DNA of 21,266 nt from Cyanobacteria bacterium HKST-UBA02 (GTDB taxonomy: Bacteria > Cyanobacteriota > Vampirovibrionia > Obscuribacterales > Obscuribacteraceae): contig JAGQHH010000120.1 of the NCBI GenBank assembly GCA_020431945.1, forward strand, positions 1 to 21,266, written 5' to 3'. Positions 1 to 7,771 of the stretch are shown here, piece after piece. The position numbers were made by a program, and so were the translations under genes. The first letter of the stretch is position 1. Every line of letters begins with the position of its first letter. The notes under the pieces are model-generated. The model was not told where the DNA came from. It did not search any database and worked only from the letters and a program-made list of their open reading frames with translations.

Positions 1-1554
1 TACCTGGTCATGGAGTATGTCGAGGGTGTCAGTCTGGCGGATGCTCTGGCCAAGAGCGGGGCTCTTCCCTGGCAGAGGATCGTCTCCATCGTGAGTCAGA
101 TCTGTGACGGCATGACTCACGCCCACGAGCGCAGTGTCGTTCATCGCGATCTGAAGCCGGGTAATATCATGCTCACCGAAGCAAACGATCGCTCCGAGCT
201 CGTCAAGATCGTCGACTTCGGTATAGCCAAGGTCGAGTATGGATCGGAAGAGGAAGGCTGGTCGACGGATCCCGGAGGGCTGGTGGGCAGCCCGCTTTAT
301 ATGAGCCCCGAGCAAGCCAGGGGCGAGGAAGTAGACTTCCGCTCCGACATTTATTCTCTTGGTTGCATCATGTACGAGATGCTCTGCGGGCACCCGCCGT
401 TTATGGAGGAGACGCCTCTAAAAACTATCAAGGCGCATCTCTATCAGACCCCGCCACCTCTCGAGAGCGGCACCGAGAGCTCGCGTCCGGCCAGGGACCT
501 GGCGACGATCATTCTGGATTGTCTGGCCAAGGACCCGGAGAAGCGGCCTGCGTCGATGGCGGTGCTCAAAGAGCAGTGTCTTTCCTGTGGTTCCGAGAAT
601 ACGAGCATCAAGGAAGTGCCGGTCAGGGCTAAAAAAGCCTCTCTGATTCTGGTTGCGTCTCTTCTATTGATCGCAGCCATTGCAGTGCCCTTTACCTACA
701 ATCGGATGACCAGCCGCCGTTTCGAGCCTGTGAAGCAGAAACCTGCTCCGGTGAGTAAAGTACCGATTAAATATTTCGAGCCCCTGAAGCTCAATGACAA
801 GTTTCGTCTGCGCTCCGGGATAGCCACCGATGATGCCTTGAAGACACTTATCGGGGAGGAGGTCAAAGAGCTCAAGCTCGAAGGGAGCACCGATATCACA
901 GTGGAGGGCCTCAAGCACCTTCGCGAGCTTCCTCTCGTCGCCCTGAATTTGAAGAAGACCAGGCTGGGCGATGAGGCGATTCCTGTCATCAATGAGCTCA
1001 GGGGGGTGACCCGTCTCGACCTGAGCTGTCTAGACATCAGCACTGCAGGTTTCAAGAAGCTCGATCTACCGAAGCTGCGGTCGCTTTATGTGGACGAGTG
1101 CAAACATTTCGATGATTCGGATCTGGAGTTTATCATCAGGCGATATCCTCACTTGCGTCTTCTCAATGTGTCCAGCACTCCCATATCAGAGAAAGCCGTG
1201 AGCAGTATTCGCCGCCTCAAAGATCTCGAGACTCTCGAGGTGGCCGGTTTGAAAATAACAGAGAAGAACATGCGGGATCTCTCTCATCTCAAGCTTACCA
1301 AGATCAATCTCACCGAGAGCAAAATGACACCCGAGGCGGTTCTGATTGCCCGGGACTTCAAGATGCTCCGCTGTATCGAGCTTGCTGTCAACACCGGTGT
1401 AAACCGTGAGGTAGTTGAACAGCTCCGCAGTGCTTTTCCGAAGGATAAGATCGACATCACCTATTATGAAGGTGAGACCATCCAGCAAATGGAAGGCATA
1501 AAATCTGTGTCTGATTTTCTTGGGGGCGAACCCGACCTCGATGGCCAAGACTGA
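1..1554 (+). CDS. Ser/Thr protein kinase with TM segment and C-terminal LRRs (5' partial)
   Basis: The reading frame is open from base 1, so the N-lobe (glycine loop, ATP-binding Lys) lies outside the window. Counting codons from base 1, the visible C-lobe has the HRDLKPGN catalytic loop at about 48-55 (Asp50, Lys52, Asn55), DFG at 72-74, a GSPLYMSPE segment ending near 104 and the usual D-I-Y-S-L-G-C helix. All catalytic-loop residues are intact. A single hydrophobic segment at about 214-230 follows a basic stretch (RAKK). Residues 287-483 form LRRs of about 23-25 residues. The C-terminus carries an SDFLG motif (504-508) that is repeated in the next gene. Known of the family: Hanks-type kinases phosphorylate Ser/Thr. 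Inferred: kinase inside, LRRs outside. It overlaps the next kinase gene by 14 nt and is its close paralogue, so they are probably co-transcribed. Whether it has the N-terminal Cys module of its neighbour cannot be seen. Confidence 0.93.
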   Translation, partial: YLVMEYVEGVSLADALAKSGALPWQRIVSIVSQICDGMTHAHERSVVHRDLKPGNIMLTEANDRSELVKIVDFGIAKVEYGSEEEGWSTDPGGLVGSPLYMSPEQARGEEVDFRSDIYSLGCIMYEMLCGHPPFMEETPLKTIKAHLYQTPPPLESGTESSRPARDLATIILDCLAKDPEKRPASMAVLKEQCLSCGSENTSIKEVPVRAKKASLILVASLLLIAAIAVPFTYNRMTSRRFEPVKQKPAPVSKVPIKYFEPLKLNDKFRLRSGIATDDALKTLIGEEVKELKLEGSTDITVEGLKHLRELPLVALNLKKTRLGDEAIPVINELRGVTRLDLSCLDISTAGFKKLDLPKLRSLYVDECKHFDDSDLEFIIRRYPHLRLLNVSSTPISEKAVSSIRRLKDLETLEVAGLKITEKNMRDLSHLKLTKINLTESKMTPEAVLIARDFKMLRCIELAVNTGVNREVVEQLRSAFPKDKIDITYYEGETIQQMEGIKSVSDFLGGEPDLDGQD

Positions 1555-3661
1555 CGAAATTTGCTTTCGCTGCCTGAAGCCGAAGAGCTCCAGAACCTCC
1601 GGCTTTGTCACTCAGTGGATAAGTGTCTGCTCCTGCGATGCCATCGATAGTGGTGAGAACAGTACAGACGGTGCATCTGTCGTGCTCTGCCGTGAATGCG
1701 GTAAGCGAATCAGCACCGGGCGCAAAGGGACTATCACACAGTATGTCTTTCGGGCCGACGCCTGCGTCTGCCAGAGACCGCTCGGGCTAGCTCCTTCTCC
1801 TGCTGATTCTCAGGGCGATATACAGCCTGAAGACACTGACTATGAGGAGCAAGAGCTGGATCTCGGCTCAAACAGCTTTCCTGTCGAACGCTATGCGCCA
1901 CTTGCTATGCTCGGTCAGGGGGCTGGAGGACAGGTGCATCTCTGTCGAGATCGGCTGCTTCGCAAGAAAGTAGCGGTCAAGACCTTGAACCTTCTCGAGC
2001 CGGATGCCGCGGTGGCGTTTCAGGAGGAAGCCAGAGCTACGAGCCGTCTCGATCACCCCGGCATTGTAAGAGTACTCGACTTTGGTGTCACCACTAGTGG
2101 TGTGCCATATATGGTCATGGACTATTTCCCGGGACAGTCACTTGCCGGGCATATCCGGCATAACGGTCCTCTGGAGCCGGAGACCGCTCTATTGCTTCTA
2201 GTCAGGCTCGTTCAGGCTCTCGAATATTCTCATGAACAGGGAGTCTTTCATCGCGACTTGAAGCCCGAGAATATACTTCTCATCGATAACGGCGACGGCA
2301 CCCTCGCCACCAGGCTCATCGACTTCGGTCTGGCTGCCGCCCGTCAGGACCAGGAGTCCACCTTCGTGCAGGGACGGACCCTGGTGGGCACCCCTTCCTA
2401 TATGTCTCCGGACCAGTTCAATGGTCTCGTCTTCGACGCGCGCTCAGAGATCTATTCGCTTGGTTGCGTTTTCTTCGAGAGCATAGTCGGACGGCCGCCG
2501 TTCAGCGGAGGGACCGCTCTGGAGACCGTGATGATGCATGCTCGCCAGGAAGCGCCGTTACTATCCGAAGCGCTTTCCGATTGTCCTGAGGAGATCGAGG
2601 TTCTTTACAGGAAATGCCTGGCCAAAGATCCGGACGATCGTTTCCAGTCAATGAGCGATCTCGCCTCGGCGCTCGAGAGAATGCTTTATGGCGCGCCAGC
2701 GGAGCCCGAGACAACGAATAGGAAAAGGTCACATTTGCCTGCTCTTCTTGCGGCCTGCTTTCTTGCGTTTCTCGCCATAGGCTGGATTGCCCTGTCTTTT
2801 CATCAGTCGCCTGTACAGACAATGAAAGGGTCGAATATCAAAGGCCGGACCGGTAGATCCCGGAAGTCCGTAGTACCCGACCTGGAGTTGAGACGGAGAA
2901 AAGTCTTCGAAAGACTGATCGGTCACAAGTATGACGGCTATTCTTCCACCGTTGCCAGCGATGACGATCTGAAGCTCCTTGAGGGGACCGGGACACGACA
3001 GCTCATGCTCGATTCCTGCCGGATCACGGCTGCCGGTCTGGAGAATCTGCAAGATCTACCTCTCCGGTTTTTGAGCATCAAATATTCGGCACTGGATGAT
3101 GAGGCGATTACAGTAATCAATAAGTTCCGCCAACTGAAACATCTGGATGTAGGTGGTGAGTCAATCACGGAGCGGGGCTTCAAATCCCTGGATCTTCCCG
3201 TGCTCCGGGTTCTCTATGTCGATGAGTGCAAGGGTTTCAATGATGCGGCTCTCGATGCGATTATCGCCAGATACCCGGATCTGACTTCGATCAATATTGC
3301 ATCCACGAGTGTCACCGAAAGCGGTATCTCCAGATTAGCAGCCCTCAAGCATCTCATTTATCTGGACCTCAGCACCCTGCCCGTGAGCGCCGGAAACATC
3401 CGGGACCTGAGTGCCATCGCTTTGCAAAAGATCGACCTCACGGGGTGTCCGATGACTTCGCAAGCGCTTCTCGAGCTGCGGCGGATCAAGACATTGACGT
3501 CGATAGCTCTTTCCGCCAATACAGGGGCCGACAAAGAAACTCTGGCTGCTATCCGGCGGGCATTCCCTCCCGGCCAACTAGACATTGCCAATTTCATCAG
3601 CAGAGAAGGCAAAGACATCGGCGAAGCTGCGACCCTTTCCGATTTCCTGGGACCGGAGTAG
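1541..3661 (+). CDS. Ser/Thr protein kinase with N-terminal double Cys module, TM segment and LRRs
   Basis: Starts at ATG 1541 (706 aa). An in-frame TTG at 1520 is possible but less likely. Residues 8-77 hold eight cysteines as C-x2-C-x18-C-x-C then C-x2-C-x21-C-x-C, each with a G-x-x-T-Q-(W/Y) core, suggesting two zinc- or redox-sensing sub-modules. The kinase domain follows: glycine loop LGQGAGGQV at 124-132, Lys147 in VAVK, alpha-C Glu near 163, HRDLKPEN at 237-244 (Asp239), DFG at 261-263, and MSPD in place of APE. All core catalytic residues are present, so it should be active. A TM helix lies at about 400-419 and LRRs at about 475-683; SDFLG (700-704) lies just before the C-terminus. 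It overlaps the preceding kinase by 14 nt, so translation is probably coupled. The LRR domains of the two share long blocks (for example LYVDEC), marking a tandem duplication. The ligand is unknown. Confidence 0.95.
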   Translation: MAKTDEICFRCLKPKSSRTSGFVTQWISVCSCDAIDSGENSTDGASVVLCRECGKRISTGRKGTITQYVFRADACVCQRPLGLAPSPADSQGDIQPEDTDYEEQELDLGSNSFPVERYAPLAMLGQGAGGQVHLCRDRLLRKKVAVKTLNLLEPDAAVAFQEEARATSRLDHPGIVRVLDFGVTTSGVPYMVMDYFPGQSLAGHIRHNGPLEPETALLLLVRLVQALEYSHEQGVFHRDLKPENILLIDNGDGTLATRLIDFGLAAARQDQESTFVQGRTLVGTPSYMSPDQFNGLVFDARSEIYSLGCVFFESIVGRPPFSGGTALETVMMHARQEAPLLSEALSDCPEEIEVLYRKCLAKDPDDRFQSMSDLASALERMLYGAPAEPETTNRKRSHLPALLAACFLAFLAIGWIALSFHQSPVQTMKGSNIKGRTGRSRKSVVPDLELRRRKVFERLIGHKYDGYSSTVASDDDLKLLEGTGTRQLMLDSCRITAAGLENLQDLPLRFLSIKYSALDDEAITVINKFRQLKHLDVGGESITERGFKSLDLPVLRVLYVDECKGFNDAALDAIIARYPDLTSINIASTSVTESGISRLAALKHLIYLDLSTLPVSAGNIRDLSAIALQKIDLTGCPMTSQALLELRRIKTLTSIALSANTGADKETLAAIRRAFPPGQLDIANFISREGKDIGEAATLSDFLGPE

Positions 3662-3666
3662 AAGCT

Positions 3667-4668
3667 TTATCTGTATATACTGTTGATCGGAACACCGCCC
3701 GGAGAGCCGTTGAAGCCGCCCATGCCGGGACCGGTGTTGTAGTTGTTCAGATTGCCGCCGAAGCCGCCAGTTCCGAAGCCGCCGTATCCACCGAAGCCAC
3801 CAAAACCGCCGCCATAGGGATTGTAGCCGCCGATGCCGCCGAGTCCGTATCCGCCATAGGGGCTGATTCCATAGCCGTAATTGTTGTTCGGATAGAGACC
3901 GAGACCGCCGCTTCCGAAATAAGGGTTATAGCCTCCGCCCATATAGGGGTTGTAGCCGCCAATTCCCCCGATTCCGCCATAGCCGCCGTAAGGATAGCCG
4001 TAGCCGCCATAACCGCCGTAACCTCCATAGCCCCATGGGGAGTAGCCGCCGTACATGAGACCGGGATTGTTCTTGAGGAGCTGGTAGTTCATATAGCTGT
4101 TGGCCCCGGTGGCAGCCAGGGCACCGGCGGTGCTCCAGAGAGCAGGGTTGCTCAGTGTATTGCCGACCCCTTCAGCAGCCTCTTCCGGGAGTTTGACCAG
4201 GGATTTGCCCAGGGAGCCGATTTTCGAGAAAAAGCCTTTCTTGGTCTCGGCGCCGGGGACCGTTTGTCCGGGTCCGGGCATATTCGGCTGATAGGGGACT
4301 GTCAGGGGCGAGAGGCTTGCCGGGTCCAGCCCGTCAGGAGAGCCGTAGGATGGATCCCCGGCCATCGAGCCGCCTGTCCCTGCTCCGCCCGGAACACCCG
4401 TTTGTCCGCCCATTTGTGAATAACTGGCCGGATCGCCGGGAGGCGCCTGGATCTGAGGATCCCGACTGCTGTACTGCTCGCGGATCCGGTCTTCCTGCTG
4501 GACTTGCGGTGGGACTACTTTCTTGACCCCGTGCTGGTAAAAGCCCGAGAGATCGTCTTCTTCCACCCAGTCCGAAGCCGTTGCCGGCAACGCCGTCAAA
4601 ACCAGCAGAGCGGCTGGCAGCAACGTGGCTGGCAATAGATAGCGGGCAAAAGGATTTCTGGCTTTCAT
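3667..4668 (-). CDS. Secreted Gly/Tyr-rich low-complexity protein
   Basis: 333 aa from ATG 4668. A clear Sec signal peptide (basic n-region, hydrophobic core, A-T-A cleavage site near residue 31) is followed by a polar Pro/Gln-rich stretch, a short helical part at about 140-190, and from about 205 to the end a Gly/Tyr/Asn/Pro-rich repeat region dominated by GGYGGYG-like units. No enzyme motif is visible. Gly/Tyr-rich exported proteins are often structural or surface-associated, but no specific family is recognised. It is the last gene of a minus-strand run after the YbjQ genes (34-bp gap) and converges with the kinase gene, separated by 5 bp. There is no well-spaced Shine-Dalgarno: AAGG ends 1 nt before the ATG. 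A TATAAT lies exactly 7 nt upstream of the ATG, so a leaderless mRNA is possible. The opposite strand has a long Ala-rich open frame that is a shadow. Confidence 0.85.
   Translation of the reverse strand: MKARNPFARYLLPATLLPAALLVLTALPATASDWVEEDDLSGFYQHGVKKVVPPQVQQEDRIREQYSSRDPQIQAPPGDPASYSQMGGQTGVPGGAGTGGSMAGDPSYGSPDGLDPASLSPLTVPYQPNMPGPGQTVPGAETKKGFFSKIGSLGKSLVKLPEEAAEGVGNTLSNPALWSTAGALAATGANSYMNYQLLKNNPGLMYGGYSPWGYGGYGGYGGYGYPYGGYGGIGGIGGYNPYMGGGYNPYFGSGGLGLYPNNNYGYGISPYGGYGLGGIGGYNPYGGGFGGFGGYGGFGTGGFGGNLNNYNTGPGMGGFNGSPGGVPINSIYR
3735..4056. repeat. Low-complexity Gly/Tyr codon repeat tract
   Basis: Degenerate short repeats built on GCCGCCATA/GCCGCCGTA units (plus-strand view) run through the 3' part of the secreted Gly/Tyr-rich gene and encode its GGYGG-type units. 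The repeats are irregular and in coding phase. They are not a CRISPR array, since spacers and fixed repeat length are absent. Such tracts can vary in length by slippage or recombination. Confidence 0.7.
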
Positions 4669-4675
4669 ACCTTAC

Positions 4676-4681
4676 ATTATA
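4676..4681 (-). promoter_or_regulatory. TATAAT -10-like box 7 nt before an ATG
   Basis: On the minus strand a consensus TATAAT is followed by exactly 7 nt and the ATG of the Gly/Tyr-rich gene. If used as a -10, transcription would start at or 1 nt before the ATG, giving a leaderless mRNA. No good -35 hexamer is visible 16-18 nt upstream. The box falls in the 34-bp gap after the YbjQ gene. The call rests on this motif alone. Confidence 0.4.
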
Positions 4682-4702
4682 GTCAATGCCCGAAAGGCGG
4701 AC

Positions 4703-5524
4703 TCAGTCGTTAACCGATAGTACCAGTTGCGGTGTCGGGATGTGGTGATCTTCCCGGATCGGTACTATGCCCGTTCCCACTACGAAAAACTCGATCATGT
4801 GGGAGCTCCAGCCATAATTGCCTTCTTTTATGTCGACCCCGACGATACCCTCGGCGTGCATATGCTCGGCTTCGGCCTGCATCCGCTCCATGGCCAGCTC
4901 CCGGGCATCGTAAAGTCCCTGGGTGAAATTAGGCATCTCGATATTCTTGCCGATAGTGCCGAAAAACTGTTTTATGTTCTGGTGGGCGATGTGATAGACA
5001 CAGTTGCCCATTACCATGCCCACCGGGCGGTAGCCGGCGTTGAGCATGGTCCAGAAATCCTGACCGGAGAGGTCGCTGGTGAAGGGCTTGCCGTTGGGAG
5101 CCCGGTATTTCTTGTCACCGTCGCGATGATAGACGGCGGTGCCGATGGCGACGAATTCTGCGAGATCCATATTCCAGGGCATATGCTTGACCTTGAGCCT
5201 CACCCCGACGATGCCGTCGGCGTCGAGCTCTTCGGCTTCTTCCTGCATCCTGGTCATGGCCAGCTCCCGGGCATGATAGAGGGCCTGGGTGAGGACCTCC
5301 ATCTCCTGGTTCTGGAAGACATTGGCGATCTGAAAGCCAATATGGTAAATCGAGCTGCCTACCACCAGCCCTGCCGGCTCGAAGCCTGCCTCTTTGACCA
5401 GCAGGAATTCGTTGACCGAGAGATCGCTCGTGAAAAGCAGTCTCTTGCCGCCCTTCCCTTTCATATGCTGCAAGCGCTCTTTGGCGTGCGGGGGCAGATC
5501 CGGGTGCTCTTGCGAGTTGGTCAT
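4703..5524 (-). CDS. Tandem YbjQ (heavy-metal-binding family) protein, two units
   Basis: 273 aa with two copies of the YbjQ/UPF0145 fold (Pfam PF01906 by recognition) at about 30-135 and 147-256. Each copy starts with FTSDLS, has a G-(L/M)-V-(V/M)-G-(S/N) strand with a YHI motif, a helix with A-R-E-L-A-M-x-R-M-Q, the A-(D/E)-G-I-V-G-V strand and a final (I/V)-G-T-(A/G) strand. YbjQ proteins form oligomeric rings. The heavy-metal-binding name is an inherited annotation and the biochemical role is not established. The ATG overlaps the stop of the upstream 339-aa gene (ATGA, 5521-5524), and a strong GGAGGAG Shine-Dalgarno lies inside the end of that gene, so the two are translationally coupled paralogues. 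There is no signal peptide, so it is probably cytoplasmic. Confidence 0.88.
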   Translation of the reverse strand: MTNSQEHPDLPPHAKERLQHMKGKGGKRLLFTSDLSVNEFLLVKEAGFEPAGLVVGSSIYHIGFQIANVFQNQEMEVLTQALYHARELAMTRMQEEAEELDADGIVGVRLKVKHMPWNMDLAEFVAIGTAVYHRDGDKKYRAPNGKPFTSDLSGQDFWTMLNAGYRPVGMVMGNCVYHIAHQNIKQFFGTIGKNIEMPNFTQGLYDARELAMERMQAEAEHMHAEGIVGVDIKEGNYGWSSHMIEFFVVGTGIVPIREDHHIPTPQLVLSVND

Positions 5525-6540
5525 TCGTTCTCCTCCAGCAGTTGTTTATAGAACTCCTCCATGGGTATGTTCTCCATGACCCTAGATTTGAGCTCGTCGA
5601 AGCGGCTACCCTTTGGTGATGCCAGTTTCTTGTCTCTCAGATTGATACAGAATGTCGGTCTGGGTATGGCGTTATGAATCAAGTCGGGATCTTCGATGAT
5701 CGCCGTGCCCAGCACTTTGAAGTGAACGATCATATCCCAGGCCTGGCTGTTGTCCGAGTTCAGCTCCACCCGCTCGAAGTCGTAGTCAACTTCCACTCCC
5801 ACCACGCCGTCGGCGTTGGTGAAGCGGCAGTCTTTCTCCAGGCGGTCCATGGCGAGATTGCGAGCCGTATAGACCCCTTCGGTGAAAAGCTTGATCTCCT
5901 GGTTCTGCCGGGCGGAGCCGGTGAGCCAGGCATACATCTGTCTCTGGGTGGTCCAGTCTACATACATATAATAGGAACAGATTCCGAAAGCCAGGTTGAC
6001 CGGGCGGAAACCGGCGCTATAGAGCTGCCAGAATTCCTGACCCGAGAGATCGCAGGCGAAAGGCTCGTGTTTCCAGCCCGGGATGCGCACCGCCGTGCCC
6101 ACCGCCGTAAATTCATGCAGGCTCGAGCTCCAGGGACGGCGACCGGCCTGAATCTTGACGCCGATGACCCCGGAGGCACCGAGGAGTCTTGCCTCTTGCA
6201 TGAGCCTGCTGACGGCCAGCTTGCGGGCATCGAGCATGGCATCGCTGTATGCTTTCATCTCGCCGGTGGAGAGTCTCATCCTGAACATCGAGGCGAAAAG
6301 ATTGACGTTATAGAAAGAAGTCCCCATCACCTGACCGATAGGCTCGAGGTGCCTGTCTTTGGCAAGTAGAAACTCGCGGGTGGTGAGGTCGGAAGTGAAA
6401 AATTTGCTGCCTGACTCAGCATGTTTTTTCAAACGCTCCTGGGCGATAAGAGGAATGCCGCCTTTTTCGATCTCTTTGCGGGAGGCTTCCTGCAGTTGCC
6501 TCTGCCGGATCTCGTTTTCGGTTTTCTTCCGCCAGAACAT
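5521..6540 (-). CDS. Tandem YbjQ (heavy-metal-binding family) protein with extra N- and C-terminal tails
   Basis: 339 aa from ATG 6540. A charged N-terminal helix (about 1-40, rich in Lys/Arg/Glu/Gln) precedes two YbjQ units at about 46-152 and 159-283. FTSDLT at 48-53 and FACDLS at 161-166 begin the units, and A-S-G-V-I-G-V and A-D-G-V-V-G-V mark their core strands. A C-terminal extension of about 55 residues ends in a charged amphipathic stretch. It is a paralogue of the downstream 273-aa protein, which it overlaps by 4 nt. The first gene of the run (133 aa) lies 25 bp upstream, so the three are probably one transcript. There is no signal peptide or TM segment. The function is unknown; an obligate hetero-oligomer of the two YbjQ proteins is an inference from coupling and paralogy. 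Confidence 0.87.
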   Translation of the reverse strand: MFWRKKTENEIRQRQLQEASRKEIEKGGIPLIAQERLKKHAESGSKFFTSDLTTREFLLAKDRHLEPIGQVMGTSFYNVNLFASMFRMRLSTGEMKAYSDAMLDARKLAVSRLMQEARLLGASGVIGVKIQAGRRPWSSSLHEFTAVGTAVRIPGWKHEPFACDLSGQEFWQLYSAGFRPVNLAFGICSYYMYVDWTTQRQMYAWLTGSARQNQEIKLFTEGVYTARNLAMDRLEKDCRFTNADGVVGVEVDYDFERVELNSDNSQAWDMIVHFKVLGTAIIEDPDLIHNAIPRPTFCINLRDKKLASPKGSRFDELKSRVMENIPMEEFYKQLLEENE

Positions 6541-6565
6541 GATCTCTACCTGTGATTAATCTTCT

Positions 6566-6967
6566 CTATCTGCCGTCGATGAATTTATTGAGAGCGCTCT
6601 TTGCTATGGCATTGCTCTCGGCAAGACCGGCAAGCTCGCTGACGATACTGTCGATACATTTTTCCAGATCGATATCGGAGCTTTTCAGGGCGATTCCCCG
6701 GACGATTTTCTGCTCCTTGGCGCTTACAGTACCATGCTTGCTTTTGATGATCTGGAATCCCACGGTCTCGAATACCACAGAAAGCTCGGTGACCGGTCGA
6801 TTTTTCGAAAGGACGAAACCGCCTCTTCTGATCGTGGTGTGCTCCGGCAGAGCCGCCGACAACATCTTCGCCAGAGTCTCTACGAGCTCGGCGGCTTGCT
6901 GCTTCTCGGCTTTGAGCATCCGGGCTAGAACGTCGACCTGCAGCGCCTTGTCAAGGTCATCATCCAT
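6566..6967 (-). CDS. Hypothetical protein, first gene of the YbjQ run
   Basis: 133 aa from ATG 6967, with a weak GAGAG upstream. I do not recognise a family. The N-terminal third is acidic and helical (Leu/Ala/Glu/Lys pattern). A central beta-like part contains R-R-G-G-F-V-L-S and a second S-V-V-F-E-T-V-G-F strand pair. The C-terminal half is again helical, with an E-K-C-I-D-S-I-V-S-E-L segment. There is no signal peptide or membrane segment, so it is probably cytoplasmic. It lies 25 bp upstream of the first tandem-YbjQ gene on the same strand, so a shared role with the YbjQ proteins is the best available hint. The opposite-strand frame at 6552-7016 is Leu/Ser-rich and looks like a shadow. 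Confidence 0.7.
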   Translation of the reverse strand: MDDDLDKALQVDVLARMLKAEKQQAAELVETLAKMLSAALPEHTTIRRGGFVLSKNRPVTELSVVFETVGFQIIKSKHGTVSAKEQKIVRGIALKSSDIDLEKCIDSIVSELAGLAESNAIAKSALNKFIDGR

Positions 6968-7162
6968 GGCAAAACTCTCGATGGGGTGCTTGAGACCATA
7001 TAGTTTAGTCTCTTAGAAACCCCGGGCAGGGGGTATGTCCCAAATCACCCGAATTTCCCGATCAATATATGCACATGACCTCAGCTCTCACCAGTACTTG
7101 ATCTCGCCTTTTCACGGGCCACGTTAGGCGTGAATTTGAAAGAGGTATTTCTACCCTCGAGT
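6968..7162. other. Intergenic stretch with weak hairpins and a possible promoter for the YbjQ run
   Basis: This 195-bp gap lies between two minus-strand genes and carries no convincing ORF. On the minus strand an AT-rich CTATAT near 6999-7004 could be a -10 for the YbjQ run. It sits between 5-bp arms GAGAC/GTCTC (6992-6996 and 7008-7012). An ACCCC/GGGGT hairpin followed by TTTCT just upstream of it could be a weak terminator of the DUF1579 gene. A second inverted repeat, TTCACG/CGTGAA, lies at 7111-7116 and 7129-7134. None is strong. Confidence 0.35.
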
Positions 7163-7678
7163 TCAGGCTTTGCGCCGGTAGTCGGCGGTCATGAATTTCA
7201 TCCAGTCGCCTGAGTCCGTCTGTACCTGCGAGCTGAGGGTGCGGTGATCGGGACTTTTGATCTCGATAATGTCCTGATAGTTTGCCGTTTTGGTCGGGTC
7301 GGTGAAGGATGGACCTTTGCAATTCAGGGTCAGAATTGTCTCAGCGTTATTGAGCTCGCCGTCATAGATCCACATGTGGGTCATCATCGAGCCTACCCAT
7401 GTGCCTTGAAAGCGACCGGTCTGAGGATTGAACCCCAGGGTCATCAGGGTCTGACCCTTCTCGCCGCCGGGTGTATCGCACAAGCCTTCGGCTACGACCC
7501 AGAGTCCATCCATGGATCTGACGCTTTCCTCGCCGCCGCTTTTCATCGGGGGCTGGTCCGGACCCATGAAGCATTCGGCTTCAAAAGCCCACTCTCCGAG
7601 GAGTTTTTCCAGCCACTCGTGCTCTTTTGTCGGGTCCGGCTTCTTGCAGAGATCCTGGCAGGTTTCTGTTTCTGACAC
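7163..7678 (-). CDS. DUF1579 family protein
   Basis: 171 aa from GTG 7678, chosen because GAGG sits 6 nt upstream. The frame is open further to an ATG at 7783, but that extension runs through a terminator-like hairpin and has no ribosome site. The protein matches the DUF1579 pattern by recognition: a G-E-W strand near 28-30, P-P-M-K-S at 43-47, a D-G-L-W-V-V strand near 57-62, L-G-F-N-P-Q-T-G-R-F, then G-T-W-V-G-S-M-M-T-H-x-W, and a final M-K-F-M-T-A-D-Y-R-R. The fold is a lipocalin-like beta barrel in related families. No reaction is established. There is no signal peptide with the chosen start. A CxxxC pair lies near the N-terminus. It appears to be a single-gene unit with its own promoter-like TATACT upstream. 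Confidence 0.85.
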   Translation of the reverse strand: MSETETCQDLCKKPDPTKEHEWLEKLLGEWAFEAECFMGPDQPPMKSGGEESVRSMDGLWVVAEGLCDTPGGEKGQTLMTLGFNPQTGRFQGTWVGSMMTHMWIYDGELNNAETILTLNCKGPSFTDPTKTANYQDIIEIKSPDHRTLSSQVQTDSGDWMKFMTADYRRKA

Positions 7679-7717
7679 TTTTTTCCTCACGGTTTGAGAA
7701 GGAGAGTTGAGAAAGAG

Positions 7718-7723
7718 AGTATA
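7718..7723 (-). promoter_or_regulatory. TATACT -10-like box upstream of the DUF1579 gene
   Basis: On the minus strand TATACT lies about 40 nt upstream of the GTG start, predicting a leader of roughly 33 nt that contains the GAGG ribosome site. A convincing -35 is not seen: ATGGAA stands at 17-nt spacing. The location after the ABC-operon terminator fits an independent unit. Confidence 0.4.
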
Positions 7724-7771
7724 GATGAAGGCGGTGAGAGTTCCATTAACCCAATCGGCAGACCAGCCGGA

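Noticed and set aside
3735..4056. Possible CRISPR or minisatellite array
   Set aside because: Repeats are short, irregular and in coding phase for a Gly/Tyr-rich protein; there are no unique spacers.
3445..4419. Long plus-strand Ala/Val-rich open frame over the Gly/Tyr-rich gene
   Set aside because: Shadow frame produced by the GCC/GCA-rich complement of Gly/Tyr codons; its 5' part also overlaps the kinase gene in another frame.
4727..6369. Long plus-strand open frames opposite the YbjQ genes
   Set aside because: The minus-strand frames show clear tandem YbjQ repeats with ribosome sites and ATGA coupling; the plus-strand frames are shadows.
6552..7016. 154-codon plus-strand open frame opposite the 133-aa gene
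   Set aside because: Leu/Ser-rich shadow composition without a ribosome site; the minus-strand frame is in line with its operon.
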